From a virus, in IMG/VR virus record IMGVR_UViG_3300046830_000109, positions 1 through 47,677 of that record: DNA of 47,677 bases; one strand, 5' to 3'. The translations under genes and the position numbers were made by a program. The notes under the pieces are model-generated. The model was not told the DNA's origin and did not search any database. It saw nothing but the letters and a program-made list of their open reading frames with translations. Position 1 is the stretch's first letter, and each line of letters begins with the position of its first letter. This document shows positions 9,471 to 17,940 of this stretch, piece after piece.

Positions 9471-9940
9471 GGTATCATCTCCGCTAGTATTACAACTTCT
9501 ACTTGGAATGTATGTCTAAACAGTTTCTTGGTTCGGTCTGACAGGTCAGTACGAGTCTTGAGAACCATACGGTCAAAGTTTTCTCCGTCACCCTTTCTAC
9601 TGTTGTGGATAACTCTTCTCATTTCGTTCTCCATCTTTCTTAGCCTAGAACGACCTCTTGATGTTCTCATGTCGACTGTAATATTGTAACGGGTGGTGAC
9701 GAAATTGTACATCAAATCAGGCACTTCTTCGTTCTGGGCTGTCTCATAGCATAGAATGTAATCATGTCTTTGTAAATCAATACGCTTACCTCTCTCAGGC
9801 GTTTCGTTGGCAATGTCTACAATTACAGGCTTTACATTGTCAGTATTGGCTCTGTTCCAACCCTTGTCGGTGCCAGAGTCATAATTCGCTGCCAGTATGT
9901 CGATGACTGTCTCAAGAGGCTCTTTCCATGTAGCAACCAT
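9467..9940 (-). CDS. Putative tail terminator / tail completion protein
   Basis: 157 residues, ATG 9940 overlapping the stop of the upstream gene (TAATG). The sequence has the alpha/beta look of tail terminators: N-terminal helix (WKEPLETVIDILAANYD), central strands (YNITVDMRTSRGRSRLRKME), then basic helix and C-terminal strands (HTFQVEVVILAEMIP). It sits between the head-tail adaptor and the tube protein, which is the usual place for gpU-type proteins. No diagnostic residue; assignment is by context. Confidence 0.45.
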   Translation of the reverse strand: MVATWKEPLETVIDILAANYDSGTDKGWNRANTDNVKPVIVDIANETPERGKRIDLQRHDYILCYETAQNEEVPDLMYNFVTTRYNITVDMRTSRGRSRLRKMENEMRRVIHNSRKGDGENFDRMVLKTRTDLSDRTKKLFRHTFQVEVVILAEMIP

Positions 9941-11550
9941 TAAGAAAACACCACCACTTCTTTGTAGCGGGTTAACAGTTCTTCTGCTTCTTTTCTAAAC
10001 AATTGAATCTTAGAACCCAAGTCAACATTCTGGGAACCCTCTGGTATCAAGACGCTACGGTCATCTGATAATAACAAATCAGCCGCTACCATCTTAGTAG
10101 CAGCCTCTTCTATAGCCTTCTCAAGATATCTTTCGCCATATATGTAAGATACCTTAACAGAGTTGTGTTCAAAGAAAGGATATGAATTATTGAAGTAAAT
10201 TATACCCATTTCTGAATCAATCCACCAATCACGCAGTCTCGCTTGGTCACCACTAGAAGAGCCCGCTTGTAAATCTAATTTGAACAAACGCTGGAATACA
10301 GTAGTACCTCCAGTGTTTAATGTGGTTAATGCTGCTCCATTTAAATTACTACAATTTAGGAAACTAGTTGCAGTTTTACTTTGATAAAGTAAAGTTTCCA
10401 CATTAGTTCCAGTACCATCACCGACCATTAATACTCCTCCATCGGCAAATCCCTCAGTACTAGCGACATTTACAGTGGTACCGACGACGCTAGTAGAAGT
10501 TGTACTGACTGATGTCGTTTGGGTAATGGTAATATCGTCTAAATTAGTAGACGCAATACTTACTGATTCGCCACCTTTCGTTTGACGCATACTTGTAAGT
10601 TTTACTTTACCATTTCCATAATCTGCATTAGCAGATGCAAAAATTTCATTGTGCAGAGAGACATTAGATGTACTACCTGCCATTGTGAAAGTATTTCCAT
10701 CTTTATCTTGGAAATTAATTGCAGCCTTACTAACTCGGTCTTCTTTATTGACCAAGTCTGCTAAACTCTGTGCAGCATAGACTCTGTCAAATCTAATGTC
10801 AAAACTACTTGTACCGTTACTTAGGGCTGCGCCCATGTCTGCTTTGAACCCACCTTCGAGCCCTATATGGATAGCCTCTGAAGTTGTCAAAGTGTCTTTT
10901 ATTTCCAGACGAGCCTCTGCTCCGCATATCTCTCTGTAATCCTCACCTTGCCACATTTCTATCCTGAGCATTTGTTGAACATTTCTAAACAATAGAGGCG
11001 TAGTACCAACATAGTCAGTAAAGTATCTGCGCCTGTATGGTTTGTATGTATCAAAGTTTAGGTATTCTGCCGAGACTAGATAAGGCCTCCAAGCGTTGTG
11101 AGTAATGTTGTCAATCCGGTCTTGAACTTCTTTAATTCTGGTTTCGACAATTGCCTTTGTCATTCCACGAGTCTTGCCGTTAGTAAACGAGGCTTGGTTT
11201 TCTACATAGGTGTTGGCAGCCGTAGTAAAATTAGTATGTGTAAAGGATGTGTCCGTGACTAACTTTACGCCACTTGCGCCTCCACTAGTAGTCGAGGTGA
11301 TATTAAGTTCTACACCTTTAGGGTCTAAATCGCTGTATATGAGAATAGTATCATTAGCACTAAACCCGATGTTTCTAAAGTCTCCACCAGTAACGAATAC
11401 ACCGTCTGATACAGCGTTAGCACTGGCCAACACTGCTTCACTAGGGCCTATGCCAAGTAAGTCTGCGACTTTTTGTGGAGTGGTGTAAACTATTGCGTCA
11501 GGGTCAAGAGGGCGTGTTTCAGGCTCTCCGGGTGAAAATACTACAGGCAT
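9940..11550 (-). CDS. Head-tail adaptor with large beta-rich insertion
   Basis: 536 residues, ATG 11550 after a GGGGATG site. The first 180 residues (YTTPQKVADLLGIGPSEA, RIKEVQDRIDNITHNAWRPY) and the last 80 (HNSVKVSYIYGERYLEKAIE, then KMVAADLLLSDD and FRKEAEELLTRYKE) together look like a gp6/Ad1-type head-tail connector, a mostly helical protein under the portal. In between lies a Thr/Ser/Gly-rich beta region of about 300 residues, likely an exposed insertion. Position between capsid accessory genes and the tail terminator fits. Medium confidence because connectors are normally about 100-200 residues. Confidence 0.5.
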   Translation of the reverse strand: MPVVFSPGEPETRPLDPDAIVYTTPQKVADLLGIGPSEAVLASANAVSDGVFVTGGDFRNIGFSANDTILIYSDLDPKGVELNITSTTSGGASGVKLVTDTSFTHTNFTTAANTYVENQASFTNGKTRGMTKAIVETRIKEVQDRIDNITHNAWRPYLVSAEYLNFDTYKPYRRRYFTDYVGTTPLLFRNVQQMLRIEMWQGEDYREICGAEARLEIKDTLTTSEAIHIGLEGGFKADMGAALSNGTSSFDIRFDRVYAAQSLADLVNKEDRVSKAAINFQDKDGNTFTMAGSTSNVSLHNEIFASANADYGNGKVKLTSMRQTKGGESVSIASTNLDDITITQTTSVSTTSTSVVGTTVNVASTEGFADGGVLMVGDGTGTNVETLLYQSKTATSFLNCSNLNGAALTTLNTGGTTVFQRLFKLDLQAGSSSGDQARLRDWWIDSEMGIIYFNNSYPFFEHNSVKVSYIYGERYLEKAIEEAATKMVAADLLLSDDRSVLIPEGSQNVDLGSKIQLFRKEAEELLTRYKEVVVFS

Positions 11551-11594
11551 CTGTCATCCCCTTAACTAAGCCATGACACGATACATGATTAAAT

Positions 11595-11879
11595 CTACTG
11601 CTCTTTCACTCCTAAATTGAAGTCCATTTGCTTGCCGCATGTTCTACACTTATCGACCCAACAGAAGTAAAGCATACCGCAACTTTTGCATCGTGTGCCG
11701 CTACCGATGTTCAGTACATCACCAGCGTTCTTGTTACGGTTGCGCTGCTTCATAGTAAACCCAGCAAGTGGGTTGTCTTCGTTAGTTCTAACAGAAGCAC
11801 CGTAAGACTCGTCTAGCCTGATGCCACGCTTCTGCAAGCGCTTTATGTCATCAAGACCAAGGTTACCAAAAGATTCCAT
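11595..11879 (-). CDS. Small zinc-ribbon protein
   Basis: 94 residues, ATG 11879 with GAGGTGGT upstream. The N-terminal half is basic and probably flexible (LGLDDIKRLQKRGIRLDESY). The C-terminal half carries one zinc ribbon: Cys-x2-Cys (CKSCGMLYF) and Cys-x2-Cys (CRTCGKQ), 12 residues apart. Function unknown; its place between virion genes suggests a minor structural or assembly role, and it is one of many CxxC proteins in the window. Confidence 0.55.
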   Translation of the reverse strand: MESFGNLGLDDIKRLQKRGIRLDESYGASVRTNEDNPLAGFTMKQRNRNKNAGDVLNIGSGTRCKSCGMLYFCWVDKCRTCGKQMDFNLGVKEQ

Positions 11880-11888
11880 TCAACCACC

Positions 11889-12062
11889 TCAAGATGTGGT
11901 CACGAATATGTAGATGTTACCAAGTATTACATGCGGGTCTGCTGACACAGGGGCATTAGCACCTATTGCCGTTACAATAGCAGTTTCTACTGCGGTTCTT
12001 TTAGTAGCATCATTAAAGTCTGCCTGTGCAAACGGACCAAGTATTGTGCATGTTTTCGCCAT
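11889..12062 (-). CDS. Small hypothetical protein (57 aa)
   Basis: A 58-codon frame from ATG 12062 to TGA 11889 fills the gap between two genes. AGGTGA lies 9 nt before the start. The sequence begins MAKTCTILGPFAQADF and ends YIFVTTS, with a helix-like centre (ATKRTAVETAIVTAIG) flanked by hydrophobic strands. No family recognised. Codon use matches the neighbours, and the reading frame, ribosome site and tight spacing on both sides make it a real gene. Confidence 0.6.
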   Translation of the reverse strand: MAKTCTILGPFAQADFNDATKRTAVETAIVTAIGANAPVSADPHVILGNIYIFVTTS

Positions 12063-12068
12063 GTATCG

Positions 12069-12869
12069 TCACCTTTTTCCTATTATAACAAATTTGGCGT
12101 GCCCAAATATAGAATTACCTTCTTGGTCACCAAATGCGGCACCGCCAGACCGCTGTCCCATTGGACCACTAATGCCTACTCTGTCAGTCGCAAAAGTAGT
12201 CTCCCCAACATAAGGTCCAATCAATCTAACTTGGTCTCTGTGTTCAGTATGCAATGTACTGACTCTTGAGACTCTTCTTTTAGATTGTGTAGAAGAAAGT
12301 AAAGTTTGCTTAAATTGATTATTGCCAAGGGTAGAGTCGCTGGTGTGAACTCGTGCTCCTGCTGGAACAATTCTAAATTGCGGTTTATCTGTACCAGAAG
12401 TAGTTGGTATATCTGCTGTAACTATATCTCCAACTTGGTAACCAGTACCTAATGTGGCTTGTTTACCCTCATCACCATTAAAAATTATTCCACCGGACAA
12501 CGATAGTGTACCAGCCAAAGGTGCTCTAGTTTCAACGATAAGTGCTCCTATTTTCATACCACTACCGCTACCACCAGTAACCGGAACCTCATCATACCTG
12601 TGTGAACCATTAACACCACCAGTTGTAGAAAGATTAGAACCATTATTAATCAAAACAAGGTCTAATGGCTGAGTAGTGACAAACCTAAACGATAGTACTT
12701 CTCTCATAAAAGGACTCACATCTATTAATCCTTGATTATGAGTGTTGCCAGAATGGTGAAATAAATTACTCCCATTGCTTATTCTTTGACAGTTATCTAT
12801 TCGACCAGTCACCACTACTAAGTTACCAACTACTTGAGGTGCATCGAATCTTATTTTTGCATCTGCCAT
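12069..12869 (-). CDS. IGKR-family virion protein, copy 1
   Basis: 266 residues. One of four adjacent paralogues that begin with a strand pattern of the type xxGNLVVVTGRI, continue with an FxDxxxxLSFxF element (here VSPFMREVLSFRFVTT) and end in a strand closing with IGKR (HAKFVIIGKR). Copy 1 has Gly/Ser/Thr-rich central insertions (VTGGSGSGMKIGALIVETRA). The family looks beta-sandwich-like and secreted or virion-surface in character, but no known domain is recognised. Genes are 1-14 nt apart, so the four are co-expressed right after the capsid genes. A decoration, collar or fibre role is inference. Confidence 0.55.
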   Translation of the reverse strand: MADAKIRFDAPQVVGNLVVVTGRIDNCQRISNGSNLFHHSGNTHNQGLIDVSPFMREVLSFRFVTTQPLDLVLINNGSNLSTTGGVNGSHRYDEVPVTGGSGSGMKIGALIVETRAPLAGTLSLSGGIIFNGDEGKQATLGTGYQVGDIVTADIPTTSGTDKPQFRIVPAGARVHTSDSTLGNNQFKQTLLSSTQSKRRVSRVSTLHTEHRDQVRLIGPYVGETTFATDRVGISGPMGQRSGGAAFGDQEGNSIFGHAKFVIIGKR

Positions 12870-12870
12870 A

Positions 12871-13635
12871 TTATCGCTTCCCTATTAAACTAAATTCACA
12901 AACTCTTTGTGTTGTAGGACCGTTTTCGGTACTATCGTTTAATGTACCACCGTTCCCTAAATCACTAAAAATATTAACAAGTCTAATTGCATGTTCGGAC
13001 ATTAATACAGGAAACATGGAACCTATCATTTCTACATCAGCACTTTGCATTGACCCCACATGTGCAAGTATCTGTAAACCATCGCCACCGGGTGTGGCCA
13101 CAGCAATTTTTTCATATTGAAAGTAACCTGAACCTTTCGTAGTAATTTTGACTCCGTCTGGTCTTATTTTGTTATCTTGTACTATTACTTCGGCACGAGC
13201 GTTATTAGCACCACTTTCTAGTCCAGTTAACACCACATTAGAGTGGGTACCATTAGTATGCCCTTCTCCGGGCTTAATAATCTTACATGTGCCAGAGTTA
13301 GCGCTAGAACTAAGTAATAATGAACCTTGAGTAGCGGAATTATCTAGGGAGATATATCCTCTCAATTTACGAACTTGGTTACCGCTTGAGTCTAGCAAAG
13401 GATTACTAGTCGCCATGCTTTCAACGGATTCCCTAGTATTGCCTACTTTACCTGAACCACCTACCACTCCAGTGATAAAATCAAAACTTAGTATTCTTTT
13501 GACATGGTCACTAAAGTCAAAACTAATACCGCCTAGGGGAACAGTAGTTGGCAATTGTAGTTCACCAGTTAAGAAAACTAAGTTACCTATGGTTGATTTC
13601 CTTGCATTAATTATAGTGGGTTTGATTAAATTCAA
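12871..13635 (-). CDS. IGKR-family virion protein, copy 2 (TTG start)
   Basis: 254 residues. The only start consistent with the strong GGAGGAGAT ribosome site is TTG 13635. The N terminus STIGNLVFLTGELQLP, the middle FDFSDHVKRILSFDFITG and the C terminus RVCEFSLIGKR align with the other three copies. Between them lies a long Gly/Ser/Asn-rich insertion containing IRPDGVKITTKGSGYFQYEK. Function unknown; same operon and presumably same structure as its sisters. Confidence 0.55.
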   Translation of the reverse strand: MNLIKPTIINARKSTIGNLVFLTGELQLPTTVPLGGISFDFSDHVKRILSFDFITGVVGGSGKVGNTRESVESMATSNPLLDSSGNQVRKLRGYISLDNSATQGSLLLSSSANSGTCKIIKPGEGHTNGTHSNVVLTGLESGANNARAEVIVQDNKIRPDGVKITTKGSGYFQYEKIAVATPGGDGLQILAHVGSMQSADVEMIGSMFPVLMSEHAIRLVNIFSDLGNGGTLNDSTENGPTTQRVCEFSLIGKR

Positions 13636-13637
13636 TA

Positions 13638-14096
13638 TTATCTCCTCCTCCCTATTACAGTTAACCTTACCTTGCGATTAGAGACTGAAACACTGAGTAC
13701 TCTTGAATAAGGTGTAGCATAACTACTGACAATTATTAGTTTAGTTTCTACATCATCAATATAGACTAATGGTTCTACATTAATAAACCCACGAAGTGAG
13801 TTAAGTCCTACTAAATCCAAATTTTGATTAGTGTTTCTTGATTGTATACTATTATAGTCATCTATTTTGGACCTAGCAGGGGAACCGATGGTTACTATAT
13901 CTGCGCTAAAGACTTCGGCTAACCCAAGCCTATCAATTGATATTGTCAATTGTTTTTGAAATGCTGTGCCATCATTCGTAAAAACGCCTTGATTAAGGTC
14001 GGCTCCGTTGTCAAGTGGTTCGATATCTATAGTTAAAATTGTTAACTTACCAATAGTACTGGTATCAGTCACAGTGAAATTAGTTAGTTCTGGCAT
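13638..14096 (-). CDS. IGRR-family virion protein, copy 3
   Basis: 152 residues, ATG 14096 with GGTGA upstream. Short copy: N-terminal strands STIGKLTILTIDIEPL, central FQKQLTISIDRLGLAEVFSA and C-terminal NRKVRLTVIGRRR. It lacks the long insertions of copies 1 and 2, so it approximates the core fold together with copy 4. Function unknown; virion accessory protein by context. Confidence 0.55.
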   Translation of the reverse strand: MPELTNFTVTDTSTIGKLTILTIDIEPLDNGADLNQGVFTNDGTAFQKQLTISIDRLGLAEVFSADIVTIGSPARSKIDDYNSIQSRNTNQNLDLVGLNSLRGFINVEPLVYIDDVETKLIIVSSYATPYSRVLSVSVSNRKVRLTVIGRRR

Positions 14097-14110
14097 TTAA
14101 TTCACCGCCC

Positions 14111-14440
14111 TCAAGAACGGCGACCAATTATTAAAAATGTTCCACCTTTCAAATCTTCATTTTTAATTGGGGGGCTAATCATAAGTGTAGTATCCGAAAG
14201 TTTTACACCAAATTCACTCGCAAACACCTTCTTATCACTAGCACTGCTACCACCGTCATCTATATTAGAGATTTGCTCTACAACCATGGAAAGTCTATTT
14301 GCCGGATTTATTATGAAAGCATCTATACTTGATAATTTATCACTGAAATCTATGATTCTTTCGCCATCTGTCGTATCATAAGTTCCTGTTATTATCATTC
14401 TATCTCCAAACACTGTTGGTCTTGGGTCTATTGTTACCAT
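14111..14440 (-). CDS. IGRR-family virion protein, copy 4 (minimal)
   Basis: 109 residues, the shortest of the four paralogues: VFGDRMIITGTYDT at the N terminus, IIDFSDKLSSIDAFIINPAN in the middle and KGGTFLIIGRRS at the C terminus. It starts at ATG 14440 overlapping the stop of the upstream HeH/SAP gene, so translation is probably coupled. As the minimal copy it defines the conserved core of the family. Confidence 0.55.
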   Translation of the reverse strand: MVTIDPRPTVFGDRMIITGTYDTTDGERIIDFSDKLSSIDAFIINPANRLSMVVEQISNIDDGGSSASDKKVFASEFGVKLSDTTLMISPPIKNEDLKGGTFLIIGRRS

Positions 14441-14871
14441 TATTCTTCAACTCCGTCTGTTTCTACGATAGGGTCCTCGACTATAGTCTCTTCTACCACT
14501 TCTTCTGCTACAGGCTCAGGAGCGACCTCCTCAACCACTGGCTCTGGTGCCGGTGGATTGAGTGTGGTCTTTACCTTGTCCAAGAGTTTTGCTTTAGTAG
14601 CATACCCTTTGATAGATACTCCTTTCTCTTTTAGCCATCCTGTGATATCCTTCTTAGTCCAACCTTCGTCAGGTAGTCCGTCGTTTCCTTCGTCTACCGT
14701 GACACCTTCGTCGCCTTCTATGAGTAGATTCTTAGGACCCTTTTGTCTTGTCCAGTGTCTGTATTTGTCCAGCCACTCTTGGGAAACTTCTCTAACTTCG
14801 CCACGATGCATTTCTGTGTCGTCTCGTAATTTGAGATAAGGGTTAGAACCTATGTAGGTTATCTTGGGCAA
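14440..14871 (-). CDS. HeH/SAP-like domain protein with acidic tail (TTG start)
   Basis: 143 residues, TTG 14871 following TGAGGAAA. The N-terminal part (ITYIGSNPYLKLRDDTEMHR, GEVREVSQEWLDKY) looks like a small beta domain. Residues about 66-105 (LPDEGWTKKDITGWLKEKGV, SIKGYATKAKLLDKVKTTLN) match the helix-extended-helix HeH/SAP/LEM pattern often seen in small proteins next to phage capsid genes. The C terminus is a Glu/Pro/Val repeat (APEPVAEEVVEETIVEDP). Likely a capsid-associated or head-completion protein; DNA binding by the HeH domain is family knowledge, not shown here. Confidence 0.55.
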   Translation of the reverse strand: MPKITYIGSNPYLKLRDDTEMHRGEVREVSQEWLDKYRHWTRQKGPKNLLIEGDEGVTVDEGNDGLPDEGWTKKDITGWLKEKGVSIKGYATKAKLLDKVKTTLNPPAPEPVVEEVAPEPVAEEVVEETIVEDPIVETDGVEE

Positions 14872-14882
14872 GTTTCCTCACC

Positions 14883-15296
14883 TCAAGAACAGATTACCCA
14901 CAAATTCATAGGAACTACTGGTGTACCACCTGCGGTAAATGTTAACGAATCGTTGGTGTTTGTCTCTGTGCTAATTACTGCACCGACACCCGCTAATCCT
15001 CCGTTAGAACCACATATTACTGCGTGTATCTTACTTGCTCCGCCGCCAATAGTTGCGACATCACCTGTTGCCATTACTGTAGTTACTTGGAAACATGCTA
15101 GTTTAAGTCCCGGTGCCGCTTTTCCATCTGCGTTAGATGCGTTAAAGCCTGTTAGTGAACCCGGATAAGAACCACCTGAGTTTCCATCTAGCCAGTTTGT
15201 ATCACTGCCTATTGTTCCTGCATATAATTCCAACTCAAATAAGTTTTCGTATACACCTGCGTCTCCTAATTTTTTGGTTAATGTTATTGCTGCCAT
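14883..15296 (-). CDS. Capsid decoration protein candidate
   Basis: 137 residues, with a strong AGGAGATGA site before ATG 15296. Gly/Thr/Ala-rich, few charges, predicted all-beta with hydrophobic strands (GLKLACFQVTTVMATGD, KIHAVICGSNGG, MNLWVICS). It is the first gene after the major capsid protein, where decoration or cementing proteins are usually encoded. No sequence family recognised, so the call rests on position and composition. Confidence 0.4.
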   Translation of the reverse strand: MAAITLTKKLGDAGVYENLFELELYAGTIGSDTNWLDGNSGGSYPGSLTGFNASNADGKAAPGLKLACFQVTTVMATGDVATIGGGASKIHAVICGSNGGLAGVGAVISTETNTNDSLTFTAGGTPVVPMNLWVICS

Positions 15297-15335
15297 ATTT
15301 AATCATCTCCTAATATTTTATTCTCCATGTTATCC

Positions 15336-16505
15336 TCATTGAAGGTCACGAATTGAACCTTGTCCTCCAAAGAAAGTTGTCCATACTTCACCCATTGTTC
15401 GGTAAAGTCCCTCTTGACCGAGGCGGTTAATGGCGAATGGGTCTCCAGTTTCAATTCCAGACTCAAAGTATTGAGTTGGTTTTGCAGTACTGTAGTACAA
15501 GTAATCAGTGTCTAGCATGTAAACTCTGCTGATACCATCAGGTTCGACATCCTTAGAAGGAATAATTGGTACACCATTGTAGGTAGCAACGATAAATCCT
15601 GCTTCCATACCCGGTACACCTTTTACACCGTTGTAAGTTGGTACAACACGCTTCTCTTCCATGAATCTTTGTTGACTTTGTAGTAGTTGTTGAAGTCTCA
15701 TCAAAGTATCATATCCAGTTAGCATAACCTTTGGATTTCCACCTCTCTGCCAAATCTTTCTGAATAGTTCATCAAAGTGGTCGAGAGATAGAGTTCTGTT
15801 GGTAGGAGTACCAGAAACACCGTTAACCGACATCTCAGCGTTAGCCCATGATGCGTTAGCCTCACGGTCTATTGAATAGATATCTAAGTCAGTTGCTGCG
15901 CTGAGGTGACCTGTTCCGTCTGCGATTGCACTTGTGCTGGTAGTTAGAGAGCCAGCGTGACCAGCGGTGACACGGTCAAGTGACTCGATATCATTACCTG
16001 CTGGGTTGTCGGCATCTCTAAGTAGCATTTTGTTAATCATCTCTGCGTGGTGCTTACCCATTTCTTCTTTCAAAACTGAGCGAATGTCACCTAGACCGTC
16101 ATCCTTGTCGTTAAGGAAGATTGCTACTTCAGACATGTCGAATGAGTGAGCAACGGTTTTTGGCTTTGCTGCAACATTTTGGAAAGTTGGCTTTTGAGTT
16201 TCAGGTAGAGTACCGTTCTCTGCAATTCCACCGCCAACGGTAGCAGAAGGCTTAGCGGTTACTACACGCCATCCACTTCTGTCCCATGGCTTCTTAGGTA
16301 GGATAGAGAAAGCGTTGAACTCTTGGTTCAACTGACTCCATACTTTTCTACCGTAGATTGCTTGGTATGTTCCTGCTGTTGTGCTCAATAGAGGAGCATC
16401 TGCTTTCAATAGTTCTGAACCAGAGTAGGAATATCCCATGCTTTGTCCAGCACCGTAGTAGTAGCGCTCCATATCATTTACTGTTCTCATATAATTTCTT
16501 GCCAT
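15336..16505 (-). CDS. Major capsid protein (HK97 fold)
   Basis: 389 residues, strongest ribosome site in the block (AAGGAGG before ATG 16505), as expected for the most abundant protein. After a short N-terminal segment ending in SELLKADAPLLSTT come TYQAIYGRKVWSQLNQEFNA, ILPKKPWDRSGWRVVT and a glycine-rich loop (ATVGGGIAENGTLP), then a region resembling the HK97 spine and A-domain: LTGYDTLMRLQQLLQSQQRF and VPIIPSKDVEPDG with YMLDTDYLYY. It lies immediately after the protease-scaffold gene. The LLKAD at residues 33-37 recurs in several head proteins and may be a processing site (inference). Confidence 0.85.
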   Translation of the reverse strand: MARNYMRTVNDMERYYYGAGQSMGYSYSGSELLKADAPLLSTTAGTYQAIYGRKVWSQLNQEFNAFSILPKKPWDRSGWRVVTAKPSATVGGGIAENGTLPETQKPTFQNVAAKPKTVAHSFDMSEVAIFLNDKDDGLGDIRSVLKEEMGKHHAEMINKMLLRDADNPAGNDIESLDRVTAGHAGSLTTSTSAIADGTGHLSAATDLDIYSIDREANASWANAEMSVNGVSGTPTNRTLSLDHFDELFRKIWQRGGNPKVMLTGYDTLMRLQQLLQSQQRFMEEKRVVPTYNGVKGVPGMEAGFIVATYNGVPIIPSKDVEPDGISRVYMLDTDYLYYSTAKPTQYFESGIETGDPFAINRLGQEGLYRTMGEVWTTFFGGQGSIRDLQ

Positions 16506-16517
16506 TCATATTCCTCC

Positions 16518-17927
16518 TTAGTTGTTAAATACACTCCCTGCGAGTCGGTGGACTTCGTCCCAACTCATGCTTCCAAGTACCTCAGTAGATGGGATTTCTA
16601 CATTAGCCATATCACTGCTCTTACGAATCGTTGATTCTGGAGCAGCGCTTGAAATGTTGTCAATTCTGTTACTCAAGTCAGATAGGGCCTTTTCGATGTT
16701 AGCAAGTGGTGTTCTTGCGTCAAAGGAAGCGGCTTCTCTTGCTTGTGCTTCTGAAGTGAGTTCTTTGTTTAGTCTGTCAGCAAATACGCCGCTTAGGCTG
16801 TGCTTGAATTGTTCTTCAAGAGCCGCTGCTTTGTAAACTTCGTAGGCCGCTTCTACATCAGTAGGAGAAACTACACTTGGGTGTAAATAGCCTTTTGCTA
16901 CTTTTCCGCCGCCACCGGAATTAATTTTACCGATTGCGCCAGTTGATGGGTTTCCGCCTTCTTGGGCACGACCCTTAACTTGTCCAGCGAAGTAGTCAGC
17001 ACCGTCACCAATTGCTTCTGGTGTGCTACCTAGGTTGGCTTTAGAGACATTATCAAAATGATGTCTTGCGCCACCGATGTCAACACCTTGTGATTTCAAA
17101 GTATTTTCCATCCAGTTCAGGTATTCACTAGAAATGACATCGGAATATTCTCCTTTTGCCATGTCTTCTTTGTGCTCAGCACCGTACATCTTTTCTTCTT
17201 CGTCTTTATCGGCCATTTCTTTCGCCTCGTCTTTTTCGTCTTTATCGTCTTTCTTGTCTTCCAAGTGTTCTTTAAGACCTGCTGGCATCTCGCCCTTCTC
17301 CATTGCGTCAAGGCGGCCATTCAATCTGTCTAGTACACTTGACAATTCAGTCATTGCATCTGTTTCTGTCATATCAGTATCCTCCTTCAATATACGGAAT
17401 GTCGCCTCCGGGTTTATACCTTTCTCACAAATAGTAACCTCATGTAGTTCCAGTTTGGAAATTTCAGTGTAATCGCCATGACTGGCATCACTCTTTCGCA
17501 TTCTCTTGAATGCTTGTCCTCCAATACTGAAACCTCTAAGGGCTCCTTTGCGAATTTCTTTGGCAACTTCTCTTGCCTTTTCTATGTCGTCTCGTAGTTT
17601 AATGACTACGAACATACCAGCATCATCGACACCGGATTTCCAAACTCTACCATCAGAGTCAGTATATTGTGGAATAACGCTTCCAACCTGTATGTTAGAG
17701 TGAGCAAGTTGTACATTTCGGTAACCGTCTGCTTTCATAAAGTCACCAAAAGCATTTTTCAAAGCGCCTCTAGTAATCAAATCTCCTTGCTTGTCTACCA
17801 TCTCAACAGATGCGTATCCAGCGATTACCAAGTCATTATCAGCCTTGATTAAATTGATGCTACCATTGTGAGTAACCGGGGAGGTTCTCAGCATCGAACT
17901 GGCTGTCATCGTTTCTATAGACGACAC
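16518..17927 (-). CDS. Prohead protease fused to scaffold domain
   Basis: 469 residues if GTG 17927 is used; no ATG with a good ribosome site exists, and ATG 17909 is the alternative start. Residues about 25-185 are a herpes/HK97-type (S78/U9-like) serine protease: VIAGYASVEMVDKQGDLITR, His76 in QLAHSNIQVGS, Ser134 in RGFSIGGQAFKR and KLELHEVTICEKGINPEATF. From about 190 on the chain is acidic and helical (KDEKDEAKEMADKDEEEK), then a second helical region, as in a scaffolding core. It therefore likely shapes the prohead and is then removed by self-cleavage. The C terminus GSMSWDEVHRLAGSVF resembles the end of the 123-residue protein at 23931-24302. Confidence 0.8.
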   Translation of the reverse strand: MSSIETMTASSMLRTSPVTHNGSINLIKADNDLVIAGYASVEMVDKQGDLITRGALKNAFGDFMKADGYRNVQLAHSNIQVGSVIPQYTDSDGRVWKSGVDDAGMFVVIKLRDDIEKAREVAKEIRKGALRGFSIGGQAFKRMRKSDASHGDYTEISKLELHEVTICEKGINPEATFRILKEDTDMTETDAMTELSSVLDRLNGRLDAMEKGEMPAGLKEHLEDKKDDKDEKDEAKEMADKDEEEKMYGAEHKEDMAKGEYSDVISSEYLNWMENTLKSQGVDIGGARHHFDNVSKANLGSTPEAIGDGADYFAGQVKGRAQEGGNPSTGAIGKINSGGGGKVAKGYLHPSVVSPTDVEAAYEVYKAAALEEQFKHSLSGVFADRLNKELTSEAQAREAASFDARTPLANIEKALSDLSNRIDNISSAAPESTIRKSSDMANVEIPSTEVLGSMSWDEVHRLAGSVFNN

Positions 17928-17940
17928 TCATACTATTTAA

